In this document: in pieces, positions 17,339 through 24,835 of the stretch
Numbering within the stretch: the first letter of the stretch is position 1
How the letters are laid out: each line of letters begins with the position of its first letter
Assembly: GCA_903872345.1 (NCBI GenBank)
Contig: CAIQKM010000139.1
Location: 1 to 35,073 of the forward strand
Reading direction: 5' to 3'
Length of the DNA stretch: 35,073 nucleotides
DNA from: an uncultured Verrucomicrobia subdivision 3 bacterium
GTDB taxonomy: Bacteria; Verrucomicrobiota; Verrucomicrobiia; Limisphaerales; UBA11358
Translations under genes and position numbers: made by a program
The notes under the pieces: generated by a model
What the model saw: the letters and a program-made list of their open reading frames with translations, nothing else
Told to the model about the DNA's origin: nothing
The model's database searches: none

Positions 17339-17665
17339 ATGAGCGAATCCGAACAACCCGTAGATCTGAAAAGCTACATCCGTCTGTGCGCGGTCATCTT
17401 TCTGGTCGTGCTGTGCACGACTTCCGCGATGATTGCCGCCTCCTTCAGCGATCACTTGGGCAGCGGCTGGACCGGCCGGGTGACCGTCATTCTGGGCATC
17501 GCCGTGATCAACGCCTTTCTCGTGGCCGGCTATCTCATGCATTTGCTCTCGGAAAAGAAGCTGGTGTACACCGTCCTCTGTTTCACGGTGTTCTTTTTCA
17601 TCGGCCTCATGGGGCTGACCCTCTGGGCCATGGGCAATTTCCCGGTCGGCACCATCAACCACTGA
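17339..17665 (+). CDS. Cytochrome c oxidase subunit IV-like protein
   Basis: This 108-residue protein has three predicted membrane helices, a short polar N-terminus, and the helical layout SYIRLCAVIFLVVLCTTSA, then VTVILGIAVINAFLVAGYLMHL, then VLCFTVFFFIGLMGLTLWAM. This fits the bacterial prokaryotic cytochrome C oxidase subunit IV family, and its place directly after subunit III agrees. The role in the family is assembly or stability of the CuB site region. There are no catalytic residues. Confidence 0.85.
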   Translation: MSESEQPVDLKSYIRLCAVIFLVVLCTTSAMIAASFSDHLGSGWTGRVTVILGIAVINAFLVAGYLMHLLSEKKLVYTVLCFTVFFFIGLMGLTLWAMGNFPVGTINH

Positions 17666-17672
17666 TTACGCC

Positions 17673-17858
17673 ATGTCACTCAAAGCCTTTCACCTCATCT
17701 TTGTGACGTTGCTTACGTCACTCTCCTTCGGCTGTGCCGCGTGGGCCTTTCAGGCCGGCAGCGCGGTTTGGGGGGCGACGGCGATTGGCACGGGCATTTT
17801 GGTGATCATTTACGGCATCTATTTTTTGAAGAAACTCAAAAAAGTCAGTTTCCTGTGA
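17673..17858 (+). CDS. Small two-helix membrane protein in the oxidase operon
   Basis: This 61-residue protein has two hydrophobic helices (about 5-28 and 33-51) and a basic end (KKLKKVSFL). I do not recognise a family. It is 7 nt after subunit IV, and its TGA overlaps the GTG start of the next gene, so it is part of the operon. It may be a small accessory subunit or an assembly factor. The second helix and positive tail predict the C-terminus on the cytoplasmic side. Confidence 0.7.
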   Translation: MSLKAFHLIFVTLLTSLSFGCAAWAFQAGSAVWGATAIGTGILVIIYGIYFLKKLKKVSFL

Positions 17859-18133
17859 AAACGACCTTGAAATTCATCGTCCCGCTGTTGCTGGCCGGAT
17901 TGCTCCCCGCCAAGGCATTGGCGTGTGCCGCCTGCTATGGCGCGAGCGATTCTCCGCTCGCGGAAGGCATGAATTGGGGCATCCTCACGCTCCTGGGCGT
18001 GGTGGGGACCGTGCTCACCTGTTTTCTGGTTTTCTTTGTCCATATCGTCCGCAAAAGCGAAGCCGCCACGGAAGCTGCCGAAACGGCGGCCGGCGCGAAA
18101 CAATCTGACTCCGATAATTCGACTCACGTATGA
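17855..18133 (+). CDS. Small exported/membrane protein with CAACYG motif
   Basis: This gene is placed with a GTG start at 17855, which overlaps the preceding stop as GTGA and gives 92 residues. An N-terminal hydrophobic signal (LKFIVPLLLAGLLPAKA) ends at ACAACYGASDSPLAEGM, whose two cysteines (CAAC) lie just after the signal. A single membrane helix (ILTLLGVVGTVLTCFLVFFVHIV) and an Ala/Glu/Ser-rich tail follow. The CxxC beside a copper enzyme operon could bind copper or heme, or form a disulfide, but this is unproven. Its stop overlaps the subunit II start (ATGA). Confidence 0.7.
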   Translation: MKTTLKFIVPLLLAGLLPAKALACAACYGASDSPLAEGMNWGILTLLGVVGTVLTCFLVFFVHIVRKSEAATEAAETAAGAKQSDSDNSTHV

Positions 18134-18903
18134 AAGACTGGTTTGCTCATAATGTTCTGGGACTCCCCGAACTGGCCTCCACCAATGGCCAGGCCGTGGA
18201 CGATCTGATGGTGTATCTGCATTGGCTGATGCTCGCGCTGTTCGTCGGCTGGATACTCTACTTTGGCTACGTTCTCTGGCGTTTCAGTGCCCGCCGTAAT
18301 CCGCGCGCCAATCACGAAGGCACCAAGAGCCACGTCCCCAGCGCCGCCGAACTCTTTGTGGTGGTGGTGGAAGCGATTCTGTTGCTCGGTTTTGCCATCC
18401 CGTTGTGGGCCAAAAACGTCCGCGATTTCCCCAAACCCGAGGATTCCACGGTCATCCAAATCGTCGCCCAGCAGTTTGCCTGGAACGCCCGTTATCCCGG
18501 CCCGGACGGCAAGTTCGGTCGTCAGGACATGAAACTGGTCACCAACGACAACGTGTTCGGCATTGATCCGGCGGATGACGACGGCAAGGACGACATTCAG
18601 GTGCTCAACGACATCCACGTACCCATCAACAAGCCCGTGCTGGTTTACCTGAGTTCCAAGGACGTGATCCACTCCGTCAAGCTCGTGGCCATGCGCGTGA
18701 CGCAGGACGCGATTCCCGGCCTGCGTATTCCGTTTACCTTTACTCCGAACAAGCTGGGCCGCTACCAAATTGAATGCGCCCAGTTGTGCGGCGGGGGCCA
18801 CGCCCAGATGGCGGGCGGTTTCGTAACCGTGGAAAGCCCGGAAGATTACGCCAAATGGTTGCGCTCCAAGTCGGGCACCGGCACGGCGGCGACGTTTGAG
18901 TGA
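18130..18903 (+). CDS. ctaC: Cytochrome c oxidase subunit II
   Basis: This 257-residue subunit has two N-terminal membrane helices (about 27-51 and 73-94) and a periplasmic cupredoxin domain that takes electrons from cytochrome c. The CuA ligands are visible: His in KDVIHSVKL, then ECAQLCGGGHAQM with both cysteines, the second His and the Met. The family glutamate between the cysteines is Gln here, which is tolerable because that position binds through its backbone. The aromatic electron-entry patch is reduced to QQFAWNARYPG. No signal peptide or lipobox is obvious. Placing subunit II last in the operon is unusual; it normally leads. Confidence 0.95.
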   Translation: MKDWFAHNVLGLPELASTNGQAVDDLMVYLHWLMLALFVGWILYFGYVLWRFSARRNPRANHEGTKSHVPSAAELFVVVVEAILLLGFAIPLWAKNVRDFPKPEDSTVIQIVAQQFAWNARYPGPDGKFGRQDMKLVTNDNVFGIDPADDDGKDDIQVLNDIHVPINKPVLVYLSSKDVIHSVKLVAMRVTQDAIPGLRIPFTFTPNKLGRYQIECAQLCGGGHAQMAGGFVTVESPEDYAKWLRSKSGTGTAATFE

Positions 18904-18921
18904 GGGGCTGTCAAAAACTTC

Positions 18922-19090
18922 AGGCGCATCCGCGCACTGCCCGGAGCGCCGGTCTGTGACCGGCTTTGGGCATACATTTCCACAAAACGGCTGAAAAAAG
19001 AAACCGTGTGGGACGATCGTGAGTTGATAAGCCGGTTGCAAACCGGCGCTCCGACTGGCGGGCAGTTCGAGGGCGATGGCAGGATGCGCC
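18922..19090. repeat. Dispersed palindromic element, copy B
   Basis: The core 18944-19052 matches copy A (119-228) in length and orientation. The left end GCCGGTCTGTGACCGGC is the reverse complement of copy A's right end. An additional outer inverted repeat, GGCGCATCC (18923) and GGATGCGCC (19082), frames this copy. It sits directly after the oxidase operon. Confidence 0.75.
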
Positions 19091-19189
19091 CGGAAACTGC
19101 CTGTATTTGACATGACACCCTGGCAAATCAATGGCAAGCTGGAAGAGATGCGAGTTGTTGGTAATCAATCCCAAATGGAATAACCGACC

Positions 19190-19393
19190 ATGAATGCCCT
19201 TACCTTGGACCAAGTACTGACGGACGCCGAAAACCTGCCCTTGGACGAGCGGGAAATGTTGGAAGACTTGCTGCGCAAACGCCGGATTGATTCCTGGCGC
19301 GTGGAGACCACCGCCGCCGCCGCCTTTCGCGCCGGCAAGCTTAAGCCGCAACCGGTGGAAGATATCATCGCCCATTTGCGCGCGGCCAAGTGA
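19190..19393 (+). CDS. Putative type II antitoxin
   Basis: This 67-residue acidic/helical protein contains DAENLPLDEREMLEDLLRKRR and FRAGKLKPQPVEDIIAHL. The pattern is that of small antitoxins that accompany RelE/ParE-like toxins in Verrucomicrobia and Cyanobacteria. The next ORF starts 3 nt downstream, the usual antitoxin-toxin arrangement. In the family, such proteins neutralise the toxin and often repress the operon. Confidence 0.6.
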   Translation: MNALTLDQVLTDAENLPLDEREMLEDLLRKRRIDSWRVETTAAAAFRAGKLKPQPVEDIIAHLRAAK

Positions 19394-19396
19394 GCC

Positions 19397-19678
19397 ATGA
19401 GGGCTCCGGTTCTGACTCCCCGTTTTGAACGGGCGTATCGCCGACGATCAACCAAATTTTCCAGTCAACCTTCCCAATCGGCCAAAATTGCGCCGATGGC
19501 TTTGTCGGCTCTGGCTCATCTGCCGGATGGCAATTCAAGCCGAACGCTACCTGCCGGCAAATTGAAAACGCGCTCAATCTCACGCTGTCCAGTCTCGACT
19601 GAAGCGTCGCTACGCAACCCAAACTTACGCAATGCCGGAAACTCTCTGACTTTTTTCTTCCTGGTCATAAAATATTAA
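19397..19678 (+). pseudogene. Truncated RelE/ParE-type toxin remnant
   Basis: The first residues (APVLTPRFERAYRR) look like the start of RelE/ParE-family toxins. The remaining 78 residues are Ser/Arg/Pro-rich and carry none of the expected beta strands or the C-terminal R-x-V/L-Y-type motif. The toxin therefore seems to have been cut after about 15 residues and replaced by unrelated sequence. If so, the upstream antitoxin is an orphan. A functional short protein cannot be excluded. Confidence 0.35.
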
Positions 19679-19884
19679 AATGCCGGCGTGTGTTTCTTGC
19701 CCGATTGTTCCAGATTGACGGACGGACGCCCCGAGAGGCGCTGATGTTCGCGGGCTTCGGCAAAGAGCCGGTTGAGGTCGTGGCCGTAGGTGGCGGAAAG
19801 CTCGTCCTTGATGCGCCAAACCTCACGGAGGACGCCGTCGGCAACGCCGGTTTCGGTTTGGGGCTGAATAATGTTTGTTTTCAT
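19675..19884 (-). CDS. Small antitoxin-like partner of the PIN-domain toxin
   Basis: The start is placed at the ATG at 19884, which overlaps the PIN-gene stop as ATGA and gives 69 residues. The sequence is polar and helical (DGVLREVWRIKDELSATYGHDLNRLFAEAREHQ) with a short tail. I infer antitoxin function from the four-base coupling to a PIN-domain gene. The order toxin first, antitoxin second is reversed from the usual vapBC. Confidence 0.6.
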   Translation of the reverse strand: MKTNIIQPQTETGVADGVLREVWRIKDELSATYGHDLNRLFAEAREHQRLSGRPSVNLEQSGKKHTPAF

Positions 19885-20354
19885 TGGATGTTCTCCATGA
19901 GTTCTTCGGGTGTGCAAATGGCGGGCAAATCATATCCTTCGCGCAAGGCGAGACGGCGCAGGCGCGACTGGATGGAGACGTTGACAAGATGGCGAAAGTT
20001 CAGCGAGAGCAAGGCGTCAAGCCGATGAACGGTGGCCGTGGCAATATGGGCGGCATCACGGTCGGCATCAGGCGGGAGAAGGCCGCCGTCAATGATTTTG
20101 CGCGCAAAGGTGAGAACCGGCTCGGAGATGTCCAGCAAGGGCAAAGGCGCGAGCAGTTCCAAACGGGCGCGTGCCGATGCGGCGTCACCCGCGCCGGCTT
20201 CATCGAGGACGATTTGCGACGTAAAAAGTTCGTGCTCATACCGGCAACGCTCCCACCAGTCGCGCGTCGTCTGTTGGCGGGCCATTTGCACAACATCGCG
20301 CGCCGATCGTGCCACCAGGTAGCTGGGGATGGTTGTTTCGACGAAGATTTGCAT
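19881..20354 (-). CDS. PIN-domain toxin (VapC-like)
   Basis: This 157-residue PIN-fold protein is probably an Mg-dependent RNase. The start IFVETTIPSYLVAR has Glu6 where most family members have Asp. SQIVLDEAG gives an internal acidic pair, DADRDAAHIATATVH the central acidic cluster (about 96-110), and LLSLNFRHLVN the terminal strand and histidine. The tail leads into the partner gene. It is convergent with the 19190 TA locus and divergent from the SCO gene. Confidence 0.8.
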   Translation of the reverse strand: MQIFVETTIPSYLVARSARDVVQMARQQTTRDWWERCRYEHELFTSQIVLDEAGAGDAASARARLELLAPLPLLDISEPVLTFARKIIDGGLLPPDADRDAAHIATATVHRLDALLSLNFRHLVNVSIQSRLRRLALREGYDLPAICTPEELMENIQ

Positions 20355-20564
20355 GGTTCAAGCCGCAACCGGCCAATTTGTGAGAATAACAGCGCAGGCA
20401 GTGAAGCCGTTGGCAGAAACGTCTTCGATGATTTGAAATGCCATTTCGCTCATGGATGCAATGTAGCAGAGGGTGGGGTTAAGGGAAAGTGGTTATGTTT
20501 TTTGGATTTCCAGCCCCGTCACGGCTTGCCGCCCGCCCGTTTTAAGGCATACTAACCAAGACGT

Positions 20565-21230
20565 ATGTTGGATGATTCCTCCCGCTTGCCGCGCACCTTT
20601 TGGGTGGGCGTTTCGCTGGTCTTTGGCCTGCTCGGGCTGGCCTTCATGATCTCTTTTGCCCAGATGGCGCGCGTTCACAGCCATCAGCAGGAGTTGCACG
20701 TCCTCGGCCAGGTCACCGACTTCACGCTTACCAACCAGAACAACCAAGCCTCCACCCTGGCCGACCTGACCAATCATGTCTGGGTGGCGGACATCATCTT
20801 CACCCGCTGCCCCGGCCCCTGCCCCCGCATGACCGGCCAAATGCGCTCGGTGCAGGATCAGTTGTCGGCGAATGGCAATACCCGGATCGTGAGCCTCACC
20901 ACCGACCCGGAATTTGACACCCCGGCCGTCCTGAAAAAATATGGCGACCACTACGGCGCCGACTTCAGCCGCTGGACCTTTCTGACGGGCACCAAAAAGG
21001 AAATTGCCAATCTTGCCAGCGACAGTCTGAAACTGACCGCCGTGCCGGTGAAACCCGAGGATCGCAAGCAGGATTCCGACCTGTTCATCCACACCACCAT
21101 CTTTGTGCTGGTGGACAAACACGCCCGTCTGCGCGGCGTTTTTGAAACCGGCGGCGAGGATGTGGACTGGACCAATTCGGTTGAACCCCGCCTGATTCAC
21201 GCCATTCATCAGTTGGAAAAAGAACCATGA
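20565..21230 (+). CDS. SCO1/SenC-type copper chaperone
   Basis: This 221-residue membrane-anchored thioredoxin-fold protein has one N-terminal helix (about 11-32) and a periplasmic domain. The copper-binding motif is TRCPGPCPRM (C-x3-C), with the third ligand His in LFIHTTIFVLVD. Family members deliver copper to, or reduce, the CuA site of oxidase subunit II. That fits this locus, although the gene is separated from the oxidase operon by repeats and TA genes. Its stop overlaps the next start (ATGA). Confidence 0.9.
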   Translation: MLDDSSRLPRTFWVGVSLVFGLLGLAFMISFAQMARVHSHQQELHVLGQVTDFTLTNQNNQASTLADLTNHVWVADIIFTRCPGPCPRMTGQMRSVQDQLSANGNTRIVSLTTDPEFDTPAVLKKYGDHYGADFSRWTFLTGTKKEIANLASDSLKLTAVPVKPEDRKQDSDLFIHTTIFVLVDKHARLRGVFETGGEDVDWTNSVEPRLIHAIHQLEKEP

Positions 21231-21655
21231 CCATTCACGACCTGCCCGCCGTCAACGCCACGCTCAACGGCCTCAGTGCCGTGCTGCTCACCGGCGGCTT
21301 TATTGCCATCAAGACCGGCCGCAAGATTGCGCACCGCAATTGCATGATTGCGGCATTCTGCACCTCGGCTGTCTTTCTCGGCTGCTATCTGACCTATCAT
21401 ATCACGGTCAAAACGGTGACCCATTTTGTGGATCCCGCGTGGTTCCGGCCTTATTACCTAACCCTGCTGGCCACCCACACCATTCTGGCGGCCGCCATCG
21501 TGCCGATGATTTTGATCACCCTGCACCGCGCCCGGAAGGAACAGTTTGAAGCCCATAAAAAAATCGCCCGCTGGACCTGGCCGCTGTGGATGTACGTCTC
21601 CGTGACCGGCGTGGTCATCTATCTGCTGCTGTACCAAATTTTCCCGCAGAAGTAA
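21227..21655 (+). CDS. DUF420 membrane protein (CtaM-like oxidase assembly factor)
   Basis: This 142-residue protein has four membrane helices: VNATLNGLSAVLLTGGFIAI, then MIAAFCTSAVFLGCYLTYH, then LTLLATHTILAAAIVPMILITL, then WPLWMYVSVTGVVIYLLLY. Conserved histidines lie in the helices (AHRNCM, CYLTYH, LATHTILA). This is the DUF420 pattern. DUF420 proteins include CtaM of Staphylococcus aureus, needed for aa3 oxidase maturation. The four-base coupling to SCO supports an oxidase assembly role. Confidence 0.85.
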   Translation: MTIHDLPAVNATLNGLSAVLLTGGFIAIKTGRKIAHRNCMIAAFCTSAVFLGCYLTYHITVKTVTHFVDPAWFRPYYLTLLATHTILAAAIVPMILITLHRARKEQFEAHKKIARWTWPLWMYVSVTGVVIYLLLYQIFPQK

Positions 21656-21728
21656 TCCCGCCACGGCGGGACGGGCAGTCTGGTGGCCGGGTGCCAGCAC
21701 CTCGCCGCCGCCCGCTTGGCCCTCCTCA

Positions 21729-21809
21729 GCGCCAACGGCGCAATTCCATACCAGTCTGGGGCAACCGCCCCAGGTGACTTGCCAACAAAATCACCAGGGC
21801 TGAAAGCCC
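21729..21809. repeat. Three-hairpin interspersed repeat (GCGCC / CTGGGGC / GGGCT type)
   Basis: Three palindromes occur in order: GCGCC-AAC-GGCGC (21729-21741), CTGGGGC-AACC-GCCCCAG (21756-21773) and GGGCT-GAA-AGCCC (21797-21809). It has nearly the same length (81 bp) and rhythm as the unit at 10668-10748, but different arm sequences. The flanking 21656-21945 shows no gene. Confidence 0.7.
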
Positions 21810-21945
21810 GTTTCATCCTCATACAGCCCCGCCATCCTCCATCCTCGTTTTTGGTTCAGGGCGGTCCGCCGAATGCCATTGTTTGCCAATAAATGCGAAC
21901 CGATACCCTCTGGCTATCCGACCGGTTTTTTGCCAGACTGCGGTC

Positions 21946-22548
21946 ATGGAACTGGATCTTGAAAAACAATACGCCGACCGCGCCTATCCCATCCTCGCCA
22001 GCCTCGTCACGCCGCGTCCCATCGCGCTGGTGACCACCCTCAGCGCGGAGGGCAAAATCAACGCCGCGCCCTTCAGCTTCTTCAACGTGCTCGGGGCCAA
22101 CCCGCCGCTCGTGGCCTTCACTCCCGGCGACCGCGCCGACGGCACGCCCAAGGACACCGCGCTGAATGTCCGCAGCACTCATGAATTTGTGGTAAATCTG
22201 GTGGACGAAGCCATTGCGGAAGCGATGAATCTCTGCGCCGCCTCCCTGCCCTTCGGCGAAAACGAACTGGCGCATGCCGGTCTTACCGCCGCCGCCTCCA
22301 CCGTGGTCAAGCCGCCGCGCATTGCCGAAGCTCCCGCCAGTCTGGAATGTGTGGAATGGGGCACCCTGCAAATCGGCGGGAACCGCGTGGTGCTGGGCAT
22401 CGTGAAGCGCATTCATCTGCGCGACGAATTGTTCGATGTACAAAAGAAGCGGGTGAACGGCGACAAACTGTTCCTCATCGGCCGCATGGCCTCGCCGCAT
22501 TGGTACTGCAAAACCCGCGACCGGTTCGAACTGATCCGGCCGGATTAA
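21946..22548 (+). CDS. Flavin reductase-like/FMN-binding split-barrel protein
   Basis: This 200-residue protein fits the flavin reductase-like domain: YPILASLVTPRPIALVTTL with the strand that contacts FMN, INAAPFSFFNVLGANPPLVAF, the polar FTPGDRADG, and HEFVVNLVDEAIAEAMN. Family members bind FMN and use NAD(P)H to supply reduced flavin or reduce small substrates. The start at 21946 puts the homology at the N-terminus; an upstream in-frame start (21883) adds unconvincing sequence. Its stop overlaps that of the convergent pterin-binding gene. Confidence 0.85.
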   Translation: MELDLEKQYADRAYPILASLVTPRPIALVTTLSAEGKINAAPFSFFNVLGANPPLVAFTPGDRADGTPKDTALNVRSTHEFVVNLVDEAIAEAMNLCAASLPFGENELAHAGLTAAASTVVKPPRIAEAPASLECVEWGTLQIGGNRVVLGIVKRIHLRDELFDVQKKRVNGDKLFLIGRMASPHWYCKTRDRFELIRPD

Positions 22549-23432
22549 AAAATCTTCAGCGTGTCCAACACCGCCTTGATCTGCGGCACCTCGTGCGTGC
22601 GGAAAAGACTGGTTTTGCCCAGCGCCGCCAGCACGGCAAAGAACGGTTCCGCGCAACGGACTTCCTCGCCAAAATAATCAAAGGCATGGGGCAGGGCGTG
22701 GCAGATGGGGAAACCCAGTTCCCGCAGGCGAAACGTGTTGAGAAAGACGTTCATCTGGTGGCGCACCCGCACCGCGCTGTCCTGCAAATTGCGGTAATAA
22801 AAACCCAGGCCGGGGTCGAGGAAGATACGCTCCACGCCATTGCGCTGCGCCACTTCAATCTGGCGCGCAAAATAATCGCGCAACATCGGCACCGGATCGG
22901 CGCCCAAATCGAAATCGCCCACCTCGCGGACATTGCGTCCGGCCACGTAACAGATGATTACCGCCGCGTCATGAGCCGCAACCATCTGATATATCTCATC
23001 CGAAGCCTCCGTGCCGGTGAGGTTCAGCACATTCGCTCCCGCTTCCAAGCTCGCCCGCGTGACCGCCGGCGAATACGTCTCGACCGAAACCTGAATCCCC
23101 TCGGCGCGCAACTCGCGGATTACGGGCAGCAGCCGGGAATTCTGCACCGCATCATCCGCCCGGGCGGCGTACGCCAAGGTGGACTCCGCGCCCACATCAA
23201 TGATGGCCGCGCCCTGCGCCGCCAGCACCCGGCCTCGCTGAATCGCCGAGTCGGCCGAGAGACAAACACTTTCCCGGTACCAGGAATCGGCGGACAAATT
23301 CACCACCCCCATGATTGCCGGATGGGCATTGAACGCAAAGGGCCGGCCGCCGATGAAAAATTCCCTGACCGGCGCGGCGGCGGCGGCTTGGTGATTTTCC
23401 AGCAAACCGGCGAGATGTTCCAATGACAGCAT
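22545..23432 (-). CDS. Dihydropteroate synthase-like pterin-binding protein (atypical)
   Basis: This 295-residue TIM-barrel protein has the pterin-binding signatures AIMGVVNLSADS (39-50), GAAIIDVGAEST (74-85), SVETYSPAVTRASLEAGANVLN (116-137, with the pterin-site acid), and IFLDPGLGF (203-211). The C-terminal TSLFRTHEV matches the closing VRVHDV of DHPS. The catalytic loop, normally a Ser-Arg-Lys motif after the seventh strand, reads CHALPHAFDYFGEE instead, so sulfonamide-type DHPS activity is doubtful. It may bind another pterin or folate-like ligand. It is downstream of, and on the same strand as, tRNA-Arg. Confidence 0.75.
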   Translation of the reverse strand: MLSLEHLAGLLENHQAAAAAPVREFFIGGRPFAFNAHPAIMGVVNLSADSWYRESVCLSADSAIQRGRVLAAQGAAIIDVGAESTLAYAARADDAVQNSRLLPVIRELRAEGIQVSVETYSPAVTRASLEAGANVLNLTGTEASDEIYQMVAAHDAAVIICYVAGRNVREVGDFDLGADPVPMLRDYFARQIEVAQRNGVERIFLDPGLGFYYRNLQDSAVRVRHQMNVFLNTFRLRELGFPICHALPHAFDYFGEEVRCAEPFFAVLAALGKTSLFRTHEVPQIKAVLDTLKIF

Positions 23433-23503
23433 GGCGGCATCCTAAAGCAGAAATGAAATTCTGCAACGGCGAGACAAAACTTTTTACAACAACCGATGGA
23501 AGA

Positions 23504-23580
23504 TGGTGCACCCGGCGGGATTCGAACCCACGACCACCTGCTTAGAAGGCAGATGCTCTATCCAACTGAGCTACGGGTGC
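23504..23580 (-). tRNA. tRNA-Arg(TCT)
   Basis: The minus strand gives a full cloverleaf: a 7-bp acceptor (GCACCCG/CGGGTGC), D arm GCTC...GAGC, anticodon loop CTTCTAA with anticodon TCT (23546-23544), TTCGAAT in the T loop, and an encoded CCA (23506-23504). This decodes AGA and AGG. The tRNA marks the border between the core genes and the accessory region. Confidence 0.97.
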
Positions 23581-23624
23581 AACGCTTATTTACAGCATGT
23601 TACACAGCAGTCGCGATTCCGGAT

Positions 23625-23653
23625 TTGACTTTTTGATACTGCCTTTTGATACT
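23625..23653 (+). promoter_or_regulatory. Predicted integrase promoter (leaderless geometry)
   Basis: TTGACT (five of six) and GATACT (four of six) are separated by exactly 17 bp. The -10 ends 6 nt before the integrase ATG at 23660, so transcription should start at or next to the ATG. The spacer and -10 include two direct copies of TTTTGATACTG (23631 and 23644), 13 bp apart, which may also serve as recombinase arm sites. Confidence 0.5.
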
Positions 23654-23659
23654 GGATGC

Positions 23660-24769
23660 ATGAAAGACAGTCCGCCAGAGTCGCCGCCAGAATCACTCTG
23701 GCAGAAGACCAATTACGCCAATTTGATCCGCTATGTTCCATCGAGAAAGTACTATGCCCGCGTGCGGATAAAAGGCAAGTTAATCGTGCGCAGCCTGAAG
23801 ACCGATGTCCTGTCCGTGGCCAAATTGAGGCTTAATGACTTGGAAAAAAAGGAGCGCCAACGGGTGGAACTCATCACCCCCAACATAACCGGCCGGATGA
23901 CTTTCCAGCAAGCCATTGAAAAGCACAAGCTAAGGCTGGCCGGAGATTTATCCCTGAAACCTCGAACCAGGCAGTACCATCAGGAGCGGATCACCGCCCT
24001 CTTGGTCAGTTGGCCCGGACTAGATTCAAAAGAGATCCGGGCAATCACCAAAACCGAATGCCTGGATTGGGCGGCCACCTTCGGCAAAGACATCAGTTCA
24101 ACCAATTTCAACCACACCATTGGCATATTGCGCAAGCTGTTTGAAATTGGAATTGAAGCCGGGGTCCGGTACGACAACCCTGCCCGGCAAATCAAGAGGG
24201 TCAAAGAACGGAACAAACGCTTGAAGCTGCCCGAAGCAGATCAGTTCACAAAACTGGTAAAATCAATCGCCACCGCCGGAAGCCGCCACAGCAAACATTG
24301 TGCGAATCTAGTGATGTTTCTCGCTTTTGGCGGATTCCGCAAAAGTGAGGCCGCCAACATAAAGTGGCAGGATTGCGACTTTGAGAAGCAAGAAATAATC
24401 GTCAGGGGCGATCCGGAAACGGGAACCAAAAACTGGTCCATCAGGCGGGTGCCAATGATTCCTGACATGGTTAATCTGCTGACCCAAATCAAAGCTAAAA
24501 CAAACAACATCTCTGCAGATTCAACCGTAATGACAGTGCGGGAAGCGCAGAAATCTATCGATTCAGCTTGTATTGAGATTAAAATCACACGAATTACACA
24601 TCACGATCTCCGCCATCTCTTCGCCACCCGTTGCATTGAAGCGGGTGTTGATATCCCTACTGTGGCTCGATGGATGGGACATAAAGACGGTGGGGCATTG
24701 GCCATGAAGACGTATGGCCATCTACGCAACGAACATAGTCAGGCAATGGCAGCTAAGGTAAAATTTTAA
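23660..24769 (+). CDS. Tyrosine recombinase/integrase
   Basis: This 369-residue phage-type integrase has an N-terminal arm-binding-like region, a SAM-like core-binding domain (about 80-180), and a catalytic domain. The catalytic residues are Arg227 (GGFRKSEA), His315 and Arg318 (HHDLRHLF), His341 (WMGHKDG) and nucleophile Tyr352 (MKTYGHL). The start at 23660 is preferred because the promoter abuts it; an in-frame start at 23597 would place the promoter inside the gene. It lies about 80 bp from tRNA-Arg on the 5' side of the tRNA, so it probably marks an integrative element. Intact by motifs. Confidence 0.92.
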   Translation: MKDSPPESPPESLWQKTNYANLIRYVPSRKYYARVRIKGKLIVRSLKTDVLSVAKLRLNDLEKKERQRVELITPNITGRMTFQQAIEKHKLRLAGDLSLKPRTRQYHQERITALLVSWPGLDSKEIRAITKTECLDWAATFGKDISSTNFNHTIGILRKLFEIGIEAGVRYDNPARQIKRVKERNKRLKLPEADQFTKLVKSIATAGSRHSKHCANLVMFLAFGGFRKSEAANIKWQDCDFEKQEIIVRGDPETGTKNWSIRRVPMIPDMVNLLTQIKAKTNNISADSTVMTVREAQKSIDSACIEIKITRITHHDLRHLFATRCIEAGVDIPTVARWMGHKDGGALAMKTYGHLRNEHSQAMAAKVKF

Positions 24770-24781
24770 ATCAGATGAAAT

Positions 24782-24827
24782 ATCACCCAAACCAGTTCGG
24801 CATCAAAATCTGGCTGGGGTGGGTGAT
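24782..24827. terminator. Hairpin between convergent integrase and HTH genes
   Basis: ATCACCCA (24782) and TGGGTGAT (24820) form an 8-bp stem, with ACCAG/CTGGCT able to extend it inside. It lies between two converging genes. T-runs are weak, so it may be a bidirectional terminator of modest strength. Confidence 0.45.
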
Positions 24828-24835
24828 GTTTCGCC

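Noticed and set aside
19365..19622. Minus-strand frame over the broken toxin
   Set aside because: It has no recognisable domain and overlaps the antitoxin gene; possibly repeat-derived sequence.
23631..23654. Direct repeats TTTTGATACTG as attachment site core
   Set aside because: They overlap a well-spaced promoter and are not seen again; kept only as a possible arm site.
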